Of a DNA stretch of 64,000 nucleotides, positions 26,480 through 35,105 are shown in pieces. The position numbers and the translations under genes were made by a program. The stretch lies in NCBI RefSeq assembly GCF_000372645.1, contig NZ_APMP01000012.1, forward strand, positions 34,693 through 98,692, in the 5' to 3' direction. The notes below the pieces were generated by a model. It did no database searches. It was not told the DNA's origin and saw only the letters and a list, made by a program, of their open reading frames with translations. The stretch's first letter is position 1. Each line of letters begins with the position of its first letter. This stretch comes from Caulobacter vibrioides OR37 (GTDB lineage: Bacteria > Pseudomonadota > Alphaproteobacteria > Caulobacterales > Caulobacteraceae).

Positions 26480-27823
26480 GTGTCCCTGCGCACCGTCCTC
26501 ATGCGAAGCGCGACCGCCGCCCTGACCAGCCCGGCTCGCCGACGCATGGCCCGCGACCTCGCCGCCCTGCGCGCCCGTCTTCGCGGCGAGACCCCGACGA
26601 TCCGCTATTTCCACCAGGCCGACGATCCCTATTCCCATCTCGCGGCCCAGGTCCTGCCCCGGCTTCGCGCGCGCTACGCCGCGCGGATCGAGATCTGTCT
26701 GGTCCCACCGCCCGAGGACTCGGCGGCGCCGGACCGGGCCAGGCTGCGCGCCTACGGCCTGAGGGACGCCCAGCGGCTGGCGCGCGCCCGGGGCCTGGAC
26801 TTCCCGTCCGACGCCGCCCTGCCCGCCCCCGACACCGTCCGCCAGCTGCAAGCCGTGCTGGCCGAGGCGCTGCGCCACGATCGCTTCGACGAGGCGGCGC
26901 TCGCCGCCGGAACCGCGATGTGGGCCGGTGATCAGGAGACCCTGAACCGTCTCGCGCCCCACCTAAAGAACCAGAGCACGGCCTCGCTCGATGACCTTCT
27001 GAAGCGAGGCGAACACGAGCGCCAGCGCCTGGGCCACTATCTGGGCGGCATGTTCCATTTCGAGGGCGAATGGTTTTGGGGCGTCGATCGCCTGGGTCAT
27101 CTGGAAGCCCGCCTGGCGAACCGCGGCCTCGACCGGGAGCCGGGCTGCCCCGCCATCGCCCCCGCCTTCGAGCCGCGCCTGGAGGGGCCCCGCGAAGGCC
27201 CAGCGCCGACCGTCGAGCTCTGGTTCTCGTTCCGCAGCCCCTATTCCTGGCTGGCCCTGCCGCGCGCGCGAACCCTGGCCCAGGCCTGGGGGGCGAAGCT
27301 GGAGCTGCGTCCCATCCTGCCGATGGTCATGCGCGGCCTGGCCGTGCCGCGCATCAAGACGCTCTACATCACCCTCGACTGCAAGCGAGAGGCCGAGCGT
27401 CTGGGCCTGCCGTTCGGCAAGATCGTCGATCCGGTCGGCGCGGGCGCCGCGCGAGCGCTGGCGGTGCTGCACCACGCGATCGATCTGGGCGTGGGCGAGA
27501 CCTTCGCCGAACTGGGCCTGAAGGCCGCTTTCGCCGACGGCGACGCCCTCGCCGAGGACAAGGGCCTCTACGGCGTGGCCCGCGCCGCCGGTCTGACCGA
27601 CGCGCAAACCGCCGCCGCCCTGGCCGACGAAAGCTGGCGCCAGCGCGCCGAGGTCAATCGCGCCGCGCTCCTCGACGCCGGCCTCTGGGGCGCGCCGAGC
27701 TTCCGGATCGCCGGCAAACCGGCCTACTGGGGTCAGGACCGTCTCTGGATGCTGGAAGACGACCTGCGCGCCGCGAAATCCTCGCCCCCGGCCGAAGCCC
27801 CTGGGGCTGACGCAAGGCCGTGA
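26480..27823 (+). CDS. Tandem DSBA/2-hydroxychromene-2-carboxylate isomerase-like protein
   Basis: 447 residues with two thioredoxin-fold domains of the DSBA/HCCA-isomerase type. The first opens with IRYFHQADDPYSHLAAQVL (about residue 42), the second with VELWFSFRSPYSWLAL (about residue 250) and ends in GLWGAPSFRIAGKPAYWGQDR. Neither has a CXXC; the Ser in SPYS is the usual glutathione-site residue in this branch, so a glutathione-dependent isomerase or transferase is more likely than a disulfide oxidoreductase. The GTG at 26480 is supported by CGGAGG nine nt upstream. Divergent from the sulfatase and probably in the same regulon. Confidence 0.82.
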   Translation: MSLRTVLMRSATAALTSPARRRMARDLAALRARLRGETPTIRYFHQADDPYSHLAAQVLPRLRARYAARIEICLVPPPEDSAAPDRARLRAYGLRDAQRLARARGLDFPSDAALPAPDTVRQLQAVLAEALRHDRFDEAALAAGTAMWAGDQETLNRLAPHLKNQSTASLDDLLKRGEHERQRLGHYLGGMFHFEGEWFWGVDRLGHLEARLANRGLDREPGCPAIAPAFEPRLEGPREGPAPTVELWFSFRSPYSWLALPRARTLAQAWGAKLELRPILPMVMRGLAVPRIKTLYITLDCKREAERLGLPFGKIVDPVGAGAARALAVLHHAIDLGVGETFAELGLKAAFADGDALAEDKGLYGVARAAGLTDAQTAAALADESWRQRAEVNRAALLDAGLWGAPSFRIAGKPAYWGQDRLWMLEDDLRAAKSSPPAEAPGADARP

Positions 27824-27840
27824 TGAGCGGTTGCCGCTCA
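27824..27840. other. Short perfect hairpin before the lptC-like gene
   Basis: TGAGCGG-TTG-CCGCTCA, 7-bp arms, directly after the isomerase-like gene. Followed by AAAA rather than T, so it would terminate leftward transcription better than rightward; it may simply mark the operon boundary. Confidence 0.4.
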
Positions 27841-27883
27841 AAAGCGCTTGGGCGAATGACAACGTGGGACTATCCATTCGCCG

Positions 27884-28516
27884 ATGCTCACCCAGACCGA
27901 CAGCACCGCGGCCCTCCCGGCCTCCGCCAGCGCCGCTGAACGGGCCCGCAATCACCGGCGGACGCCCGTCCGTCGCCTGCGCCTGGGCCTGGCGCTCTTC
28001 GCGATCGCCGTGGGCGTCGCGGTCGTGGGCCAGGCGTCCTGGCGCGGCTTCGTCGCGCAGAAGACCGACACCCAGGCCACCGGCCCCGCCCTGCAGCTGG
28101 GCAAGCCCCGCTTTTCCGGCACGCTGAAGGACGGTCGAGCCTTCCTGATCACCGCCGACAGCGCCGAGCGCGACGCCAAGGACGAAAACCTGGTGCACCT
28201 GGTGTCTCCGGTCTTGATCCGGGGATACGGCTCGCCCGAAGCCAGTCAGGCGACCGCCAAGTCCGGCGCCTATCGCGAGGACGCCCATACCCTGCTGCTG
28301 TCCGACGCGGTGAGAATCACCAGCGCGGAAGGCTATGTGTTCGACGCCCCCCAGGCGCTGATCGACACGCGCACCGGCGAGGTCAGCGGACAGTCGGGCA
28401 TCGCGGGCGGGGGCCCGAAGGGCAGCACGCGCGCCAACAGCTATAACGTCACCGACAAGGGCGACCGTGTCGTGCTGAAGGGCCGCGTCCACACTCGGCT
28501 GGAGCGCCAGCGCTGA
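27884..28516 (+). CDS. LptC-like bitopic membrane protein
   Basis: 210 residues: a cytoplasmic Arg-rich N-terminus, one TM helix (about residues 33-52), then a periplasmic beta-jellyroll domain of the LptC/LptA/OstA type (LQLGKPRFSGTLKDGRAF, ITADSAERD, VFDAPQALIDTRTGEVSG). LptC bridges the LptBFG ABC transporter to LptA. Canonical LptC is usually encoded with lptA/lptB and kdsC, none of which is here. Instead it heads the sphingolipid block, and LptF/LptG homologues lie 10 kb on. I infer a paralogue dedicated to that locus. Start chosen at ATG 27884. Confidence 0.8.
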   Translation: MLTQTDSTAALPASASAAERARNHRRTPVRRLRLGLALFAIAVGVAVVGQASWRGFVAQKTDTQATGPALQLGKPRFSGTLKDGRAFLITADSAERDAKDENLVHLVSPVLIRGYGSPEASQATAKSGAYREDAHTLLLSDAVRITSAEGYVFDAPQALIDTRTGEVSGQSGIAGGGPKGSTRANSYNVTDKGDRVVLKGRVHTRLERQR

Positions 28517-28618
28517 CGTGGCCGCCGCCAAACACGTCCGCCTCGCCGACTTTCCGTCACGCTCTCGGGTCCGATCGGGCCTGACGGCGGCCGGCTTCGC
28601 GCGCCTGGCGCCGACGGC

Positions 28619-29959
28619 ATGACGGCCGTCGCGCCCGCCGCGCCTCGAACGCCGATCCGGCGGGTCCTGGCCAACGCCGGACAGCTGCTGAGCGGCCGCG
28701 CGGTGAACGCCGTCGTCGGCCTCGCCTATATCGCCCTGACCGCCCGTAGCCTGGGCAAGGAAACGATGGGCGTGCTGGTGATCATCAACGCCTTCGCCCA
28801 GTTCCTGGGGGACGTGGCGCATTTCGAGTCCTGGCAGACGGTGATCGCCTACGGGACCAAGCCGCTGGCCGATAAGGATCTGCCCAGATTCCAGCAGGTG
28901 CTGCGCCTGTCCCTGCTGCTGGACCTGATCAGCAGCGTCGTCGGCGTCGCCCTGGGCGTCCTGGGCGCGTGGCTGTTCTGGGAGGCGCTGCGCTGGCCGC
29001 CCGGCATGAGCGGCTATGGCGCGCTCTACGCCCTTTCGATCGGGGTCATGACCCCCGCGACGGGCGTTGGCCTGCTGCGGCTGTTCGACCGCTTCCGCTA
29101 CTTGGCCGCCGAGCAGGCGGTCAGCTCGTTCGTGCGGATGATCGGCTGCGCGATCTGCGCGCTGGCCCACGCGCCGATCCAGTATTTCCTGCTGGCCTGG
29201 GCGGCGGGCGCGTTCGCCTCGTTCTTCTACATCGCCGCCGTCGCCGTTCGAGACCTCCGCGCGCGCGGCCTCCTGACCGGCTTTCGACCATGGGGACCGA
29301 CAAGCCGGGGCCTGCCCGGCGTCTGGCGCTTCGCCCTGTCGACAAACTTTTCCGGCACGCTGGAGGTGGGCTTCACCCACGTGCTGACCATGGCCGTCGG
29401 CGCCATCCTGGGTCCGGTCCAGGCGGCCTATTGGCGGATCGGCAAGCAGGTGGCCGACGGCATGGCCAAGCCCGCGCGGTTGATGGTCCCGGCGCTCTAC
29501 CCGGAGCTAGCCAAGCTGCGCGCCGCGGGCGGCCAGCGGGCCATGACCAGGCTCGCCATTCAGATCGCCCTGATCGGCGGCGCGGCCGCCGGCGTACTGC
29601 TTATGGTCAGCCTGCTCGCCGGCCGCTGGATCCTGGAAACCGTGATGGGCCAGGCCTTCGGCGCGGCCGCCGGCGTGATGAACTGGCAGGTCGCCGCCGC
29701 GGCCATCGGGGTCATGACGCTGCCTCTGGAGCCGATGCTGGTGTCGATGCGCGCGGCCGGCGCCGCGCTGATTGTCCGGCTGGTGGTCGTGATCGCCTAT
29801 TTCGCCGCCCTGTTCCCCCTGATACGGACGTTCGGCCTGGCGGGCGCGGGCGCCGCTCTGGTTGCGTCCGCTTTGGCTCTGGGCCTGGGCATGTATTTCA
29901 TGGCGCGGCTCAGGCTCGCCCGACTCGCGGCGGACGAAGGTCTCGCCGCTGCTGACTAA
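28619..29959 (+). CDS. MOP-superfamily lipid/oligosaccharide flippase (Wzx-like)
   Basis: 446-residue polytopic protein with about 12-14 hydrophobic helices. The family-typical opening is LSGRAVNAVVGLAYIALTARSLG, and FALSTNFSGTLEVGFTHVLTM recalls the mid-protein pair of Wzx/RfbX flippases. Lies between the LptC-like gene and the acyl-ACP synthetase, all on the same strand. In this context it may flip a sphingolipid or its glycosylated form across the inner membrane (inference). The 102-bp gap before it holds no evident gene. Confidence 0.8.
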   Translation: MTAVAPAAPRTPIRRVLANAGQLLSGRAVNAVVGLAYIALTARSLGKETMGVLVIINAFAQFLGDVAHFESWQTVIAYGTKPLADKDLPRFQQVLRLSLLLDLISSVVGVALGVLGAWLFWEALRWPPGMSGYGALYALSIGVMTPATGVGLLRLFDRFRYLAAEQAVSSFVRMIGCAICALAHAPIQYFLLAWAAGAFASFFYIAAVAVRDLRARGLLTGFRPWGPTSRGLPGVWRFALSTNFSGTLEVGFTHVLTMAVGAILGPVQAAYWRIGKQVADGMAKPARLMVPALYPELAKLRAAGGQRAMTRLAIQIALIGGAAAGVLLMVSLLAGRWILETVMGQAFGAAAGVMNWQVAAAAIGVMTLPLEPMLVSMRAAGAALIVRLVVVIAYFAALFPLIRTFGLAGAGAALVASALALGLGMYFMARLRLARLAADEGLAAAD

Positions 29960-29964
29960 AGACG

Positions 29965-31683
29965 ATGAAGGCCGAAGTGATGATAACCCCCACGGCGTCT
30001 GAACGCACCGTCCGGTTCGCCGACTTCCCGACGCTGACGCAAGCGCTCGACTTCGCCGCCTCGGGCGAAACCGGCGTCAACCTGTACTCGCTGCGCGGCG
30101 AGCTGGTCGAGGCGCTGCCTTACGCCAAGCTGCGCGAGGACGCCCTGGTCCTGGCGCGCCGGCTTCTGGCCACGGGCGCCAAGCCGGGCGACAGCGTGGC
30201 CTTGCTGGCCGAGACCGACGGCGACTTCGTCCGCGCCTTCTTCGCCTGTCAGTACGCCGGCCTGCTGCCCGCGCCGATGGCCCTGCCGACCCCGCTGGGC
30301 GGCCGTCCGGCCTATATCGAGCAGATCAAGACCCTGGCGACCTCCGCCCAGGCCAAGATCCTGATCGGCCCCGTCGGCCTGAAGGAGTGGGTCGCCGAGA
30401 TCGGCGAGGGCGCCGGCCTCGCCTTCGCGGGCGTTCTCGCCGACCTGCCGGAAGATGGCGGCGCGGCCCTGCCCGCCATCACGGCCGAAGATCCTTGCTA
30501 CCTGCAATTCTCGTCGGGAAGCACCCGCACGCCGACCGGGGTGTTGGTCCGTCACAAGGCGCTGATGGCCAACTGCGTGGCGATCACGCGCGATGGCCTT
30601 CAAGTCGCGCCCAGCGACCGCGCCATCTCGTGGCTGCCGCTCTATCACGACATGGGTCTGATCGGCTTCCTGCTGGCGCCCCTGTCCTGCCAGATGTCGG
30701 TCGACCTGCTGCCGACCGGGGCGTTCGTGCGCCGACCGCTGCTGTGGATCGACCTGATTTCGCGCAACAAGGCCACCACCGCCTATAGCCCGACCTTCGG
30801 CTACGAGCTGTGCGCGCGCCGGGTCCAGGGGCAGTCGCTCGAGACCTACGACCTGAGCCACTGGCGCCAGGCGGGCCTCGGCGGCGACATGATCCGGATG
30901 CCGCCGCTGAAGGCCTTCGTCGAGGCGTTCGCCCCCGCTGGCTTCTCCGACAAGGCGTTCGTCGCCAGCTACGGCATGGCCGAGGCGACCCTGGCCCTGT
31001 CGATGGCTCCGCTGGGCAAGGGGCTGCGCGCCGAAACTCTCGACGTCGAGCGCCTGGAGCGCGACGCCCTGGCCGTCGACGCGCCGGAAGGCTCCGAACG
31101 CGCCCGCGACTTCGCCCGCTGCGGCCCCGCCCTGCCCGACCACTTCCTGGAGGTGCGCGGCGAGGACGGCCAGGTCCTGCCCGAGCGCGGCGTCGGCCGG
31201 ATCTTCGCCAAGGGCCCCTCGGTGATGAGCGGCTATTTCGCCAATCCGGAGGAAACCGCTCGCGTGCTCTCGGCCGACGGCTGGCTGGACACCGGCGACC
31301 TCGGCTTCAAGATCGAGGGCGAGATCGTCATCACCGGCCGCGCCAAGGACCTGATCATTCTGAACGGCCGCAACATCTGGCCGCAGGACCTGGAGTGGAC
31401 GGCCGATAACGAGATCGAGACGCTTCGCAGCGGCGACGTCTGCGCCTTCTCCATCCCGGCCGAGCCCGAAGACCAGATCGTGGTGCTGGTGCAGGCGCGC
31501 GGCGGCGACGCGGAAAGCCGCGCGGCACTGGTCGAGCAGGTGACGACCCTGCTGCGCACCCGCCATGGCGTGGACGCCAAGGTCAAGCTGGTCGGCGCCC
31601 ACGCCCTGCCCCAGACCTCCTCGGGCAAGCTGAGCCGTTCCAAGGCCAAGGCCGCCTATCTGGCCGGGACCTACGGCGACTAG
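29965..31683 (+). CDS. Acyl-ACP/acyl-CoA synthetase (AMP-forming), ceramide locus
   Basis: 572-residue ANL-superfamily ligase. ATP-binding motif A3 is YLQFSSGSTRTPTG (from about residue 178); A5 is ASYGMAEATLAL; A7/A8 are GWLDTGDLGF and GRAKDLIILNGRNIWPQDLE; A10 ends with PQTSSGKLSRSKAK. The GRNIWPQD pattern is typical of fatty-acyl-AMP ligases. In C. crescentus the equivalent enzyme (AasR, CC_1165) loads fatty acid on the dedicated ACP AcpR for ceramide synthesis (recalled). It lies 1 bp from cerR and 6 bp past the flippase stop, so operonic. Confidence 0.9.
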   Translation: MKAEVMITPTASERTVRFADFPTLTQALDFAASGETGVNLYSLRGELVEALPYAKLREDALVLARRLLATGAKPGDSVALLAETDGDFVRAFFACQYAGLLPAPMALPTPLGGRPAYIEQIKTLATSAQAKILIGPVGLKEWVAEIGEGAGLAFAGVLADLPEDGGAALPAITAEDPCYLQFSSGSTRTPTGVLVRHKALMANCVAITRDGLQVAPSDRAISWLPLYHDMGLIGFLLAPLSCQMSVDLLPTGAFVRRPLLWIDLISRNKATTAYSPTFGYELCARRVQGQSLETYDLSHWRQAGLGGDMIRMPPLKAFVEAFAPAGFSDKAFVASYGMAEATLALSMAPLGKGLRAETLDVERLERDALAVDAPEGSERARDFARCGPALPDHFLEVRGEDGQVLPERGVGRIFAKGPSVMSGYFANPEETARVLSADGWLDTGDLGFKIEGEIVITGRAKDLIILNGRNIWPQDLEWTADNEIETLRSGDVCAFSIPAEPEDQIVVLVQARGGDAESRAALVEQVTTLLRTRHGVDAKVKLVGAHALPQTSSGKLSRSKAKAAYLAGTYGD

Positions 31684-31684
31684 C

Positions 31685-32623
31685 ATGAGCATCGTCGCCG
31701 TCACCGGAGCCACCGGTTTCCTGGGGCGCCACCTGGTCCGCGCCCTGGCCGAGGCCGGCTGGACGCCCCGGATCCTGGCGCGCCGCGATCCCGTCCATCC
31801 GCTTTGGCGGGACGTCGAGTTCGAACTGGTGACCGGCGACCTGTCGACGCCGGGCGCGCTGGAGCGGCTGTGCAAGGACGCGACCGTGGTGATCCATGTG
31901 GCGGGCCTGATCAAGGCCGCCTCGCTGGAGGGGTTCAACCGAGTCAACCGCGACGGCGCCCGGGCCGCCGCCCTCGCCGCCAAGGCGGCCGGGGCCCGCT
32001 TCATCCTGGTTTCGAGCCTGGCGGCGCGCGAGCCGGGCCTGTCGCGTTACGCCGCCAGCAAGCGCGCCGGCGAGGACGCGGTGCGCGAGGTCCTGCCCGA
32101 CGCCCTGATCGTTCGCCCCCCCGCGATCTATGGACCAGGTGACACGGCGACGCTGCCGCTGTTCGATCTGGCGGCCAGGAGTCCGGTCTTGCCCGTGCTC
32201 TCGCCGGCCACGCGGGTGGCGCTGATTCACGTCCAGGACGCCGCGGCCAAGCTCGTCGCTTTCTGTCGCGACCCGGTTGTCGGCGTGGTCGAGGTCTCGG
32301 ATGTGCGGCGCGACGGTTACACTTGGACAGAAATTATGACTGGCGCCGCGACCGCGATAGGCGCAAAGCCCCGCTTGGTAAGAGTGCCAGACAAGGCTTT
32401 GATATTGATGGGAACCCTAGCGGATGCTTGGTCCTTGGCCTCTGGAAGCCCGACTGTTTTCGGGTCCGGCAAGGCTCGGGAGTTGCTTCACGCCGATTGG
32501 TCCCTATCTAGCGCTCCGATATCGGAGGGAGTACCCAGCGTTTTCGGGCTGGTCGACGGGTTCGCTCACACCGTCGGGTGGTACCGGGCGGAAGGCTGGT
32601 TGTCCGAAAATATCGGCGCCTAG
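31685..32623 (+). CDS. cerR: CerR-like 3-oxosphinganine/oxidised-ceramide reductase (extended SDR)
   Basis: 312-residue NAD(P)-dependent epimerase/dehydratase-fold enzyme: VTGATGFLGRHLVRAL at the N-terminus, LVSSLAAREPGLSRYAASK containing the YxxxK dyad, and PPAIYGPGD. In Caulobacter CerR (CC_1164, CCNA_01222) reduces the keto group in ceramide synthesis. Overlap-free start one base after the synthetase stop. Odd: from about 32310 to the end the codons turn atypical for this genome (TTG, ATA, CTA, GTA, AGA, CTT), and the composition drops, in contrast to the first two-thirds. Confidence 0.88.
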   Translation: MSIVAVTGATGFLGRHLVRALAEAGWTPRILARRDPVHPLWRDVEFELVTGDLSTPGALERLCKDATVVIHVAGLIKAASLEGFNRVNRDGARAAALAAKAAGARFILVSSLAAREPGLSRYAASKRAGEDAVREVLPDALIVRPPAIYGPGDTATLPLFDLAARSPVLPVLSPATRVALIHVQDAAAKLVAFCRDPVVGVVEVSDVRRDGYTWTEIMTGAATAIGAKPRLVRVPDKALILMGTLADAWSLASGSPTVFGSGKARELLHADWSLSSAPISEGVPSVFGLVDGFAHTVGWYRAEGWLSENIGA

Positions 32624-32701
32624 TTCGAATATGGCGGAAAACTGACAGACTCGCCGTTACAGTTAGTGTCACGGGTGGGGCTCCCGGAGGTTTGATTTAG
32701 A
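32624..32701 (+). promoter_or_regulatory. AT-richer gap before the acp gene, possible internal promoter
   Basis: 78 bp, clearly less GC-rich than its surroundings. Contains TGACA...TGTCA half-sites (32643-32670) and a GGAGG at 32686-32690, 11 nt before the acp ATG. I see no convincing -35/-10 pair, but the break in an otherwise tight operon suggests separate expression of acp and spt. Confidence 0.3.
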
Positions 32702-32953
32702 ATGGAAACGGTAACGGATCTCAGCTTGCGCGAGATCGGGGTGGCGGCGGCCAAGGTTCTGGGCCGGCCTGTCGAGGTGCGCGCCGAGTCGCACATCGGC
32801 CGTGACCTCGCCGTGGACTCTCTTGCCCTTATGAACATCATCATGGAGCTCGAAGACACCTTCGACATCTCCATTCCGCTTGACCGCTTGGCCTCCGTCG
32901 AGACCGCGGGCGACCTTTCCAAACTGATCAACGATCTCCGGACTAGGGCTTAA
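32702..32953 (+). CDS. acpR: Acyl carrier protein dedicated to sphingolipid synthesis
   Basis: 83-residue ACP. Ser40 in RDLAVDSLALMN is the phosphopantetheine attachment site (DSL motif), with the acidic helix II MELEDTFDISIP after it. In C. crescentus a second ACP at this position (AcpR, CC_1163) carries the acyl chain used by serine palmitoyltransferase (recalled). It lies 3 bp upstream of spt. The primary FabD/F-type ACP would be elsewhere, beside fatty acid genes. Confidence 0.9.
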   Translation: METVTDLSLREIGVAAAKVLGRPVEVRAESHIGRDLAVDSLALMNIIMELEDTFDISIPLDRLASVETAGDLSKLINDLRTRA

Positions 32954-32956
32954 CTA

Positions 32957-34171
32957 ATGGGGCTATTCGATAAGCACCTGGCCTATCGCGATGCGTACAA
33001 GGCCATCCAGCAAGCGGGCGCCGATCCTTTCAAGGTTCGCTTCGACGCCGTGATCTCGCCGACCGAGGGCGTCGTCGAGGGTCGCCCGACGATCCTGCTC
33101 GGCACCAACAACTATCTGGGCCTGACCTTCGACGAAGAGGCGATCGCCGCTTCGGTTAAGGCCGTCCAGGAGCGCGGCACCGGCACGACCGGCTCGCGGA
33201 TCGCCAACGGCAGCTTCGAGGCCCACGTGGAGCTCGAGCAGGAACTGGCCAAGTTCTATGGCCGTAAGCACGCCATGGTCTTCACGACCGGCTACCAGGC
33301 CAATCTCGGCGTGCTGTCCACCCTGGTGGGTCGCGGCGACCACCTGATCCTCGACGCCGACAGCCACGCCTCGATCTACGACGGCTCGCGGCTCGGCCAC
33401 GCCGAGGTCATCCGCTTCCGCCACAACGACCCCGAGGATCTGGCCAAGCGCCTGCGCCGCCTGGGCGACGCGCCCGGCGAGCGTCTGATCGTGGTCGAAG
33501 GCGTCTATTCGATGATCGGCGACGTCGCGCCGCTGAAGGAAATCGCCGCCGTGAAGCGCGAGCTGGGCGGCTACCTGCTGGTCGACGAAGCCCACTCGAT
33601 GGGCGTGCTGGGCGCCACGGGCCGAGGCCTGGCCGAAGCGGCCGGCGTGGAAGAGGACGTCGACTTCATCGTCGGCACCTTCTCCAAGAGCCTGGGCGCC
33701 ATCGGCGGCTTCTGCGTCTCGGACATGGATGACTTCGACGTCATGCGCGTCGTCTGTCGCCCCTACATGTTCACCGCGTCGCTGCCGCCGGCCGTGGTCG
33801 CCTCGACCGTCACCGCCCTGCGCCGCATGGTCGAGCAGCCCGAGCTGCGCGACCGGCTGAACCGCAACGCCAAGCGCCTCTATGACGGCCTGACCGCCAT
33901 GGGCTTCCATACCGGTCCCACGGCCAGCCCGGTCGTCGCCACGACCATGCCCGACCAGGAACGCGCCATCGCCATGTGGAACGCCCTGCTGCACGCGGGC
34001 GTCTATCTGAACCTGGCCCTGCCGCCCGCCACGCCGGACAGCCGTCCGCTGCTGCGCGCCAGCGTCAGCGCCGCGCATACCGACGAGCAGATCGACGCGG
34101 TCCTGAAGACCTTCGCCGAGATCGGCGCGGCTCTAGGCGTCATCGAACCCCTGAAGCGCGCGCGCGCCTAA
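32957..34171 (+). CDS. spt: Serine palmitoyltransferase (alpha-oxoamine synthase family)
   Basis: 404-residue PLP enzyme that condenses serine with an acyl thioester to give 3-oxosphinganine, the first committed step. PLP-binding Lys244 lies in GTFSKSLGAIGG; Asp210 and His213 in LLVDEAHSMGVLG, with the GTGTTGSRIANGS and LGTNNYLGL motifs of the family. Related KBL and AONS enzymes share these motifs, but the neighbouring cerR, acp and bcerS genes fix the assignment (CC_1162 in C. crescentus). Followed by a strong terminator. Confidence 0.94.
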   Translation: MGLFDKHLAYRDAYKAIQQAGADPFKVRFDAVISPTEGVVEGRPTILLGTNNYLGLTFDEEAIAASVKAVQERGTGTTGSRIANGSFEAHVELEQELAKFYGRKHAMVFTTGYQANLGVLSTLVGRGDHLILDADSHASIYDGSRLGHAEVIRFRHNDPEDLAKRLRRLGDAPGERLIVVEGVYSMIGDVAPLKEIAAVKRELGGYLLVDEAHSMGVLGATGRGLAEAAGVEEDVDFIVGTFSKSLGAIGGFCVSDMDDFDVMRVVCRPYMFTASLPPAVVASTVTALRRMVEQPELRDRLNRNAKRLYDGLTAMGFHTGPTASPVVATTMPDQERAIAMWNALLHAGVYLNLALPPATPDSRPLLRASVSAAHTDEQIDAVLKTFAEIGAALGVIEPLKRARA

Positions 34172-34196
34172 GGGCGCTTGGTCCGTTGAAACGCAA

Positions 34197-34224
34197 ACGC
34201 CCGGGCTCACCCCCGGGCGTTTTT
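34197..34224. terminator. Terminator between spt and the convergent nucleotidyltransferase-like gene
   Basis: ACGCCCGGG (34197-34205) pairs with CCCGGGCGT (34212-34220), 6-nt loop, followed by TTTT; A-rich on the left side, so it can work in both directions. Confidence 0.9.
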
Positions 34225-34229
34225 GCTTG

Positions 34230-35105
34230 TCAACCGCGACGGCTGTTCCAGACCTTCAGCAGCACGCGCGGCGCGGCCAGGATCGGATGGCGCTCGCGCC
34301 AGGGGGTGATCTCGATCGCGACGCCGGTGTGCCGCTGGATCTTCCAGGCGGCGTAGCGGGACGCGCCCTGGAAGGTGAAGGCGGCCTTCATCAGCCGCGC
34401 CACATTCAAAGGCTTGCCCATCCGTTTGCGCGTCCGCCAGGCCTTCCGCCGGGCAGCGCGTTCGCCCTCGCTCATCGGCGCGCCCTGATCGGCGAGAGCG
34501 GCGTCCATGACGCGCTCATAGCGCGGGGGATCGAAGGCCAGGATCGACACCTCGCGACCCGACTTCTCGACGCGCAACTCGGCCTGATAGGTCTCGTGAA
34601 ACAGCGCCGTCCACAGCGCGCCCGGCGCCGCGCCGACCGGTCCGAGGGCCTGGGCGAAGCCGGCGGCCGTGCGGCACGCGTCCGCGACCGCGTCGATCAC
34701 CGCGTCCCGGGCGCCGTCGGCGGCCCAGACCAGGGCGCTGGGCTGGACGAAGCGCGCCCAGATGGTCGTGTCCAGCCGCGCGCCCGTGGCGGCGGCCTGG
34801 AACTGCGCCACGGTCATGGAGGCGACCTTCGCCCTCAGGGTCGCGCCGGCGTGCTGGATCTCGTGATAGCTGACGTCCGGCCACAGGATGCGCGAGAAGA
34901 CGCCGCGCCAGCCTTCCGGCGGGCGCGCGGTCAGCACGTAATAGTCCAGGACGCCGGAAAGATCGCCCGTGCGCAGGATCGAGCCATAGAACAGGACCGC
35001 CCGCGCGCCGGGAAAGCGCGCCGCCAGCTCTTGCGCGAACGCGGCGATCGGCGCCGGCGTCGGCGTGGCGAGCTCCGCCGCGACGAGGTCACGCAGGCGG
35101 CTCAT
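34230..35105 (-). CDS. Nucleotidyltransferase-fold protein in sphingolipid head-group cluster
   Basis: 291-residue soluble protein that I do not recognise at family level. The N-terminal part has a nucleotidyltransferase-like signature, AVLFYGSILRTGDLSG followed by LDYYVL, resembling the GS-x(n)-DxD pocket of pol-beta-type NTases and of Tam41-like CDP-DAG synthases. The rest is helical and basic near the end (RKAWRTRKRMGK). Coupled to the downstream end of the lipid kinase gene by ATGA overlap (35102-35105). In C. crescentus the genes at this position are needed for ceramide phosphoglycerate (Cpg genes, recalled), so a role in activating or transferring the head group is likely. Confidence 0.7.
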   Translation of the reverse strand: MSRLRDLVAAELATPTPAPIAAFAQELAARFPGARAVLFYGSILRTGDLSGVLDYYVLTARPPEGWRGVFSRILWPDVSYHEIQHAGATLRAKVASMTVAQFQAAATGARLDTTIWARFVQPSALVWAADGARDAVIDAVADACRTAAGFAQALGPVGAAPGALWTALFHETYQAELRVEKSGREVSILAFDPPRYERVMDAALADQGAPMSEGERAARRKAWRTRKRMGKPLNVARLMKAAFTFQGASRYAAWKIQRHTGVAIEITPWRERHPILAAPRVLLKVWNSRRG

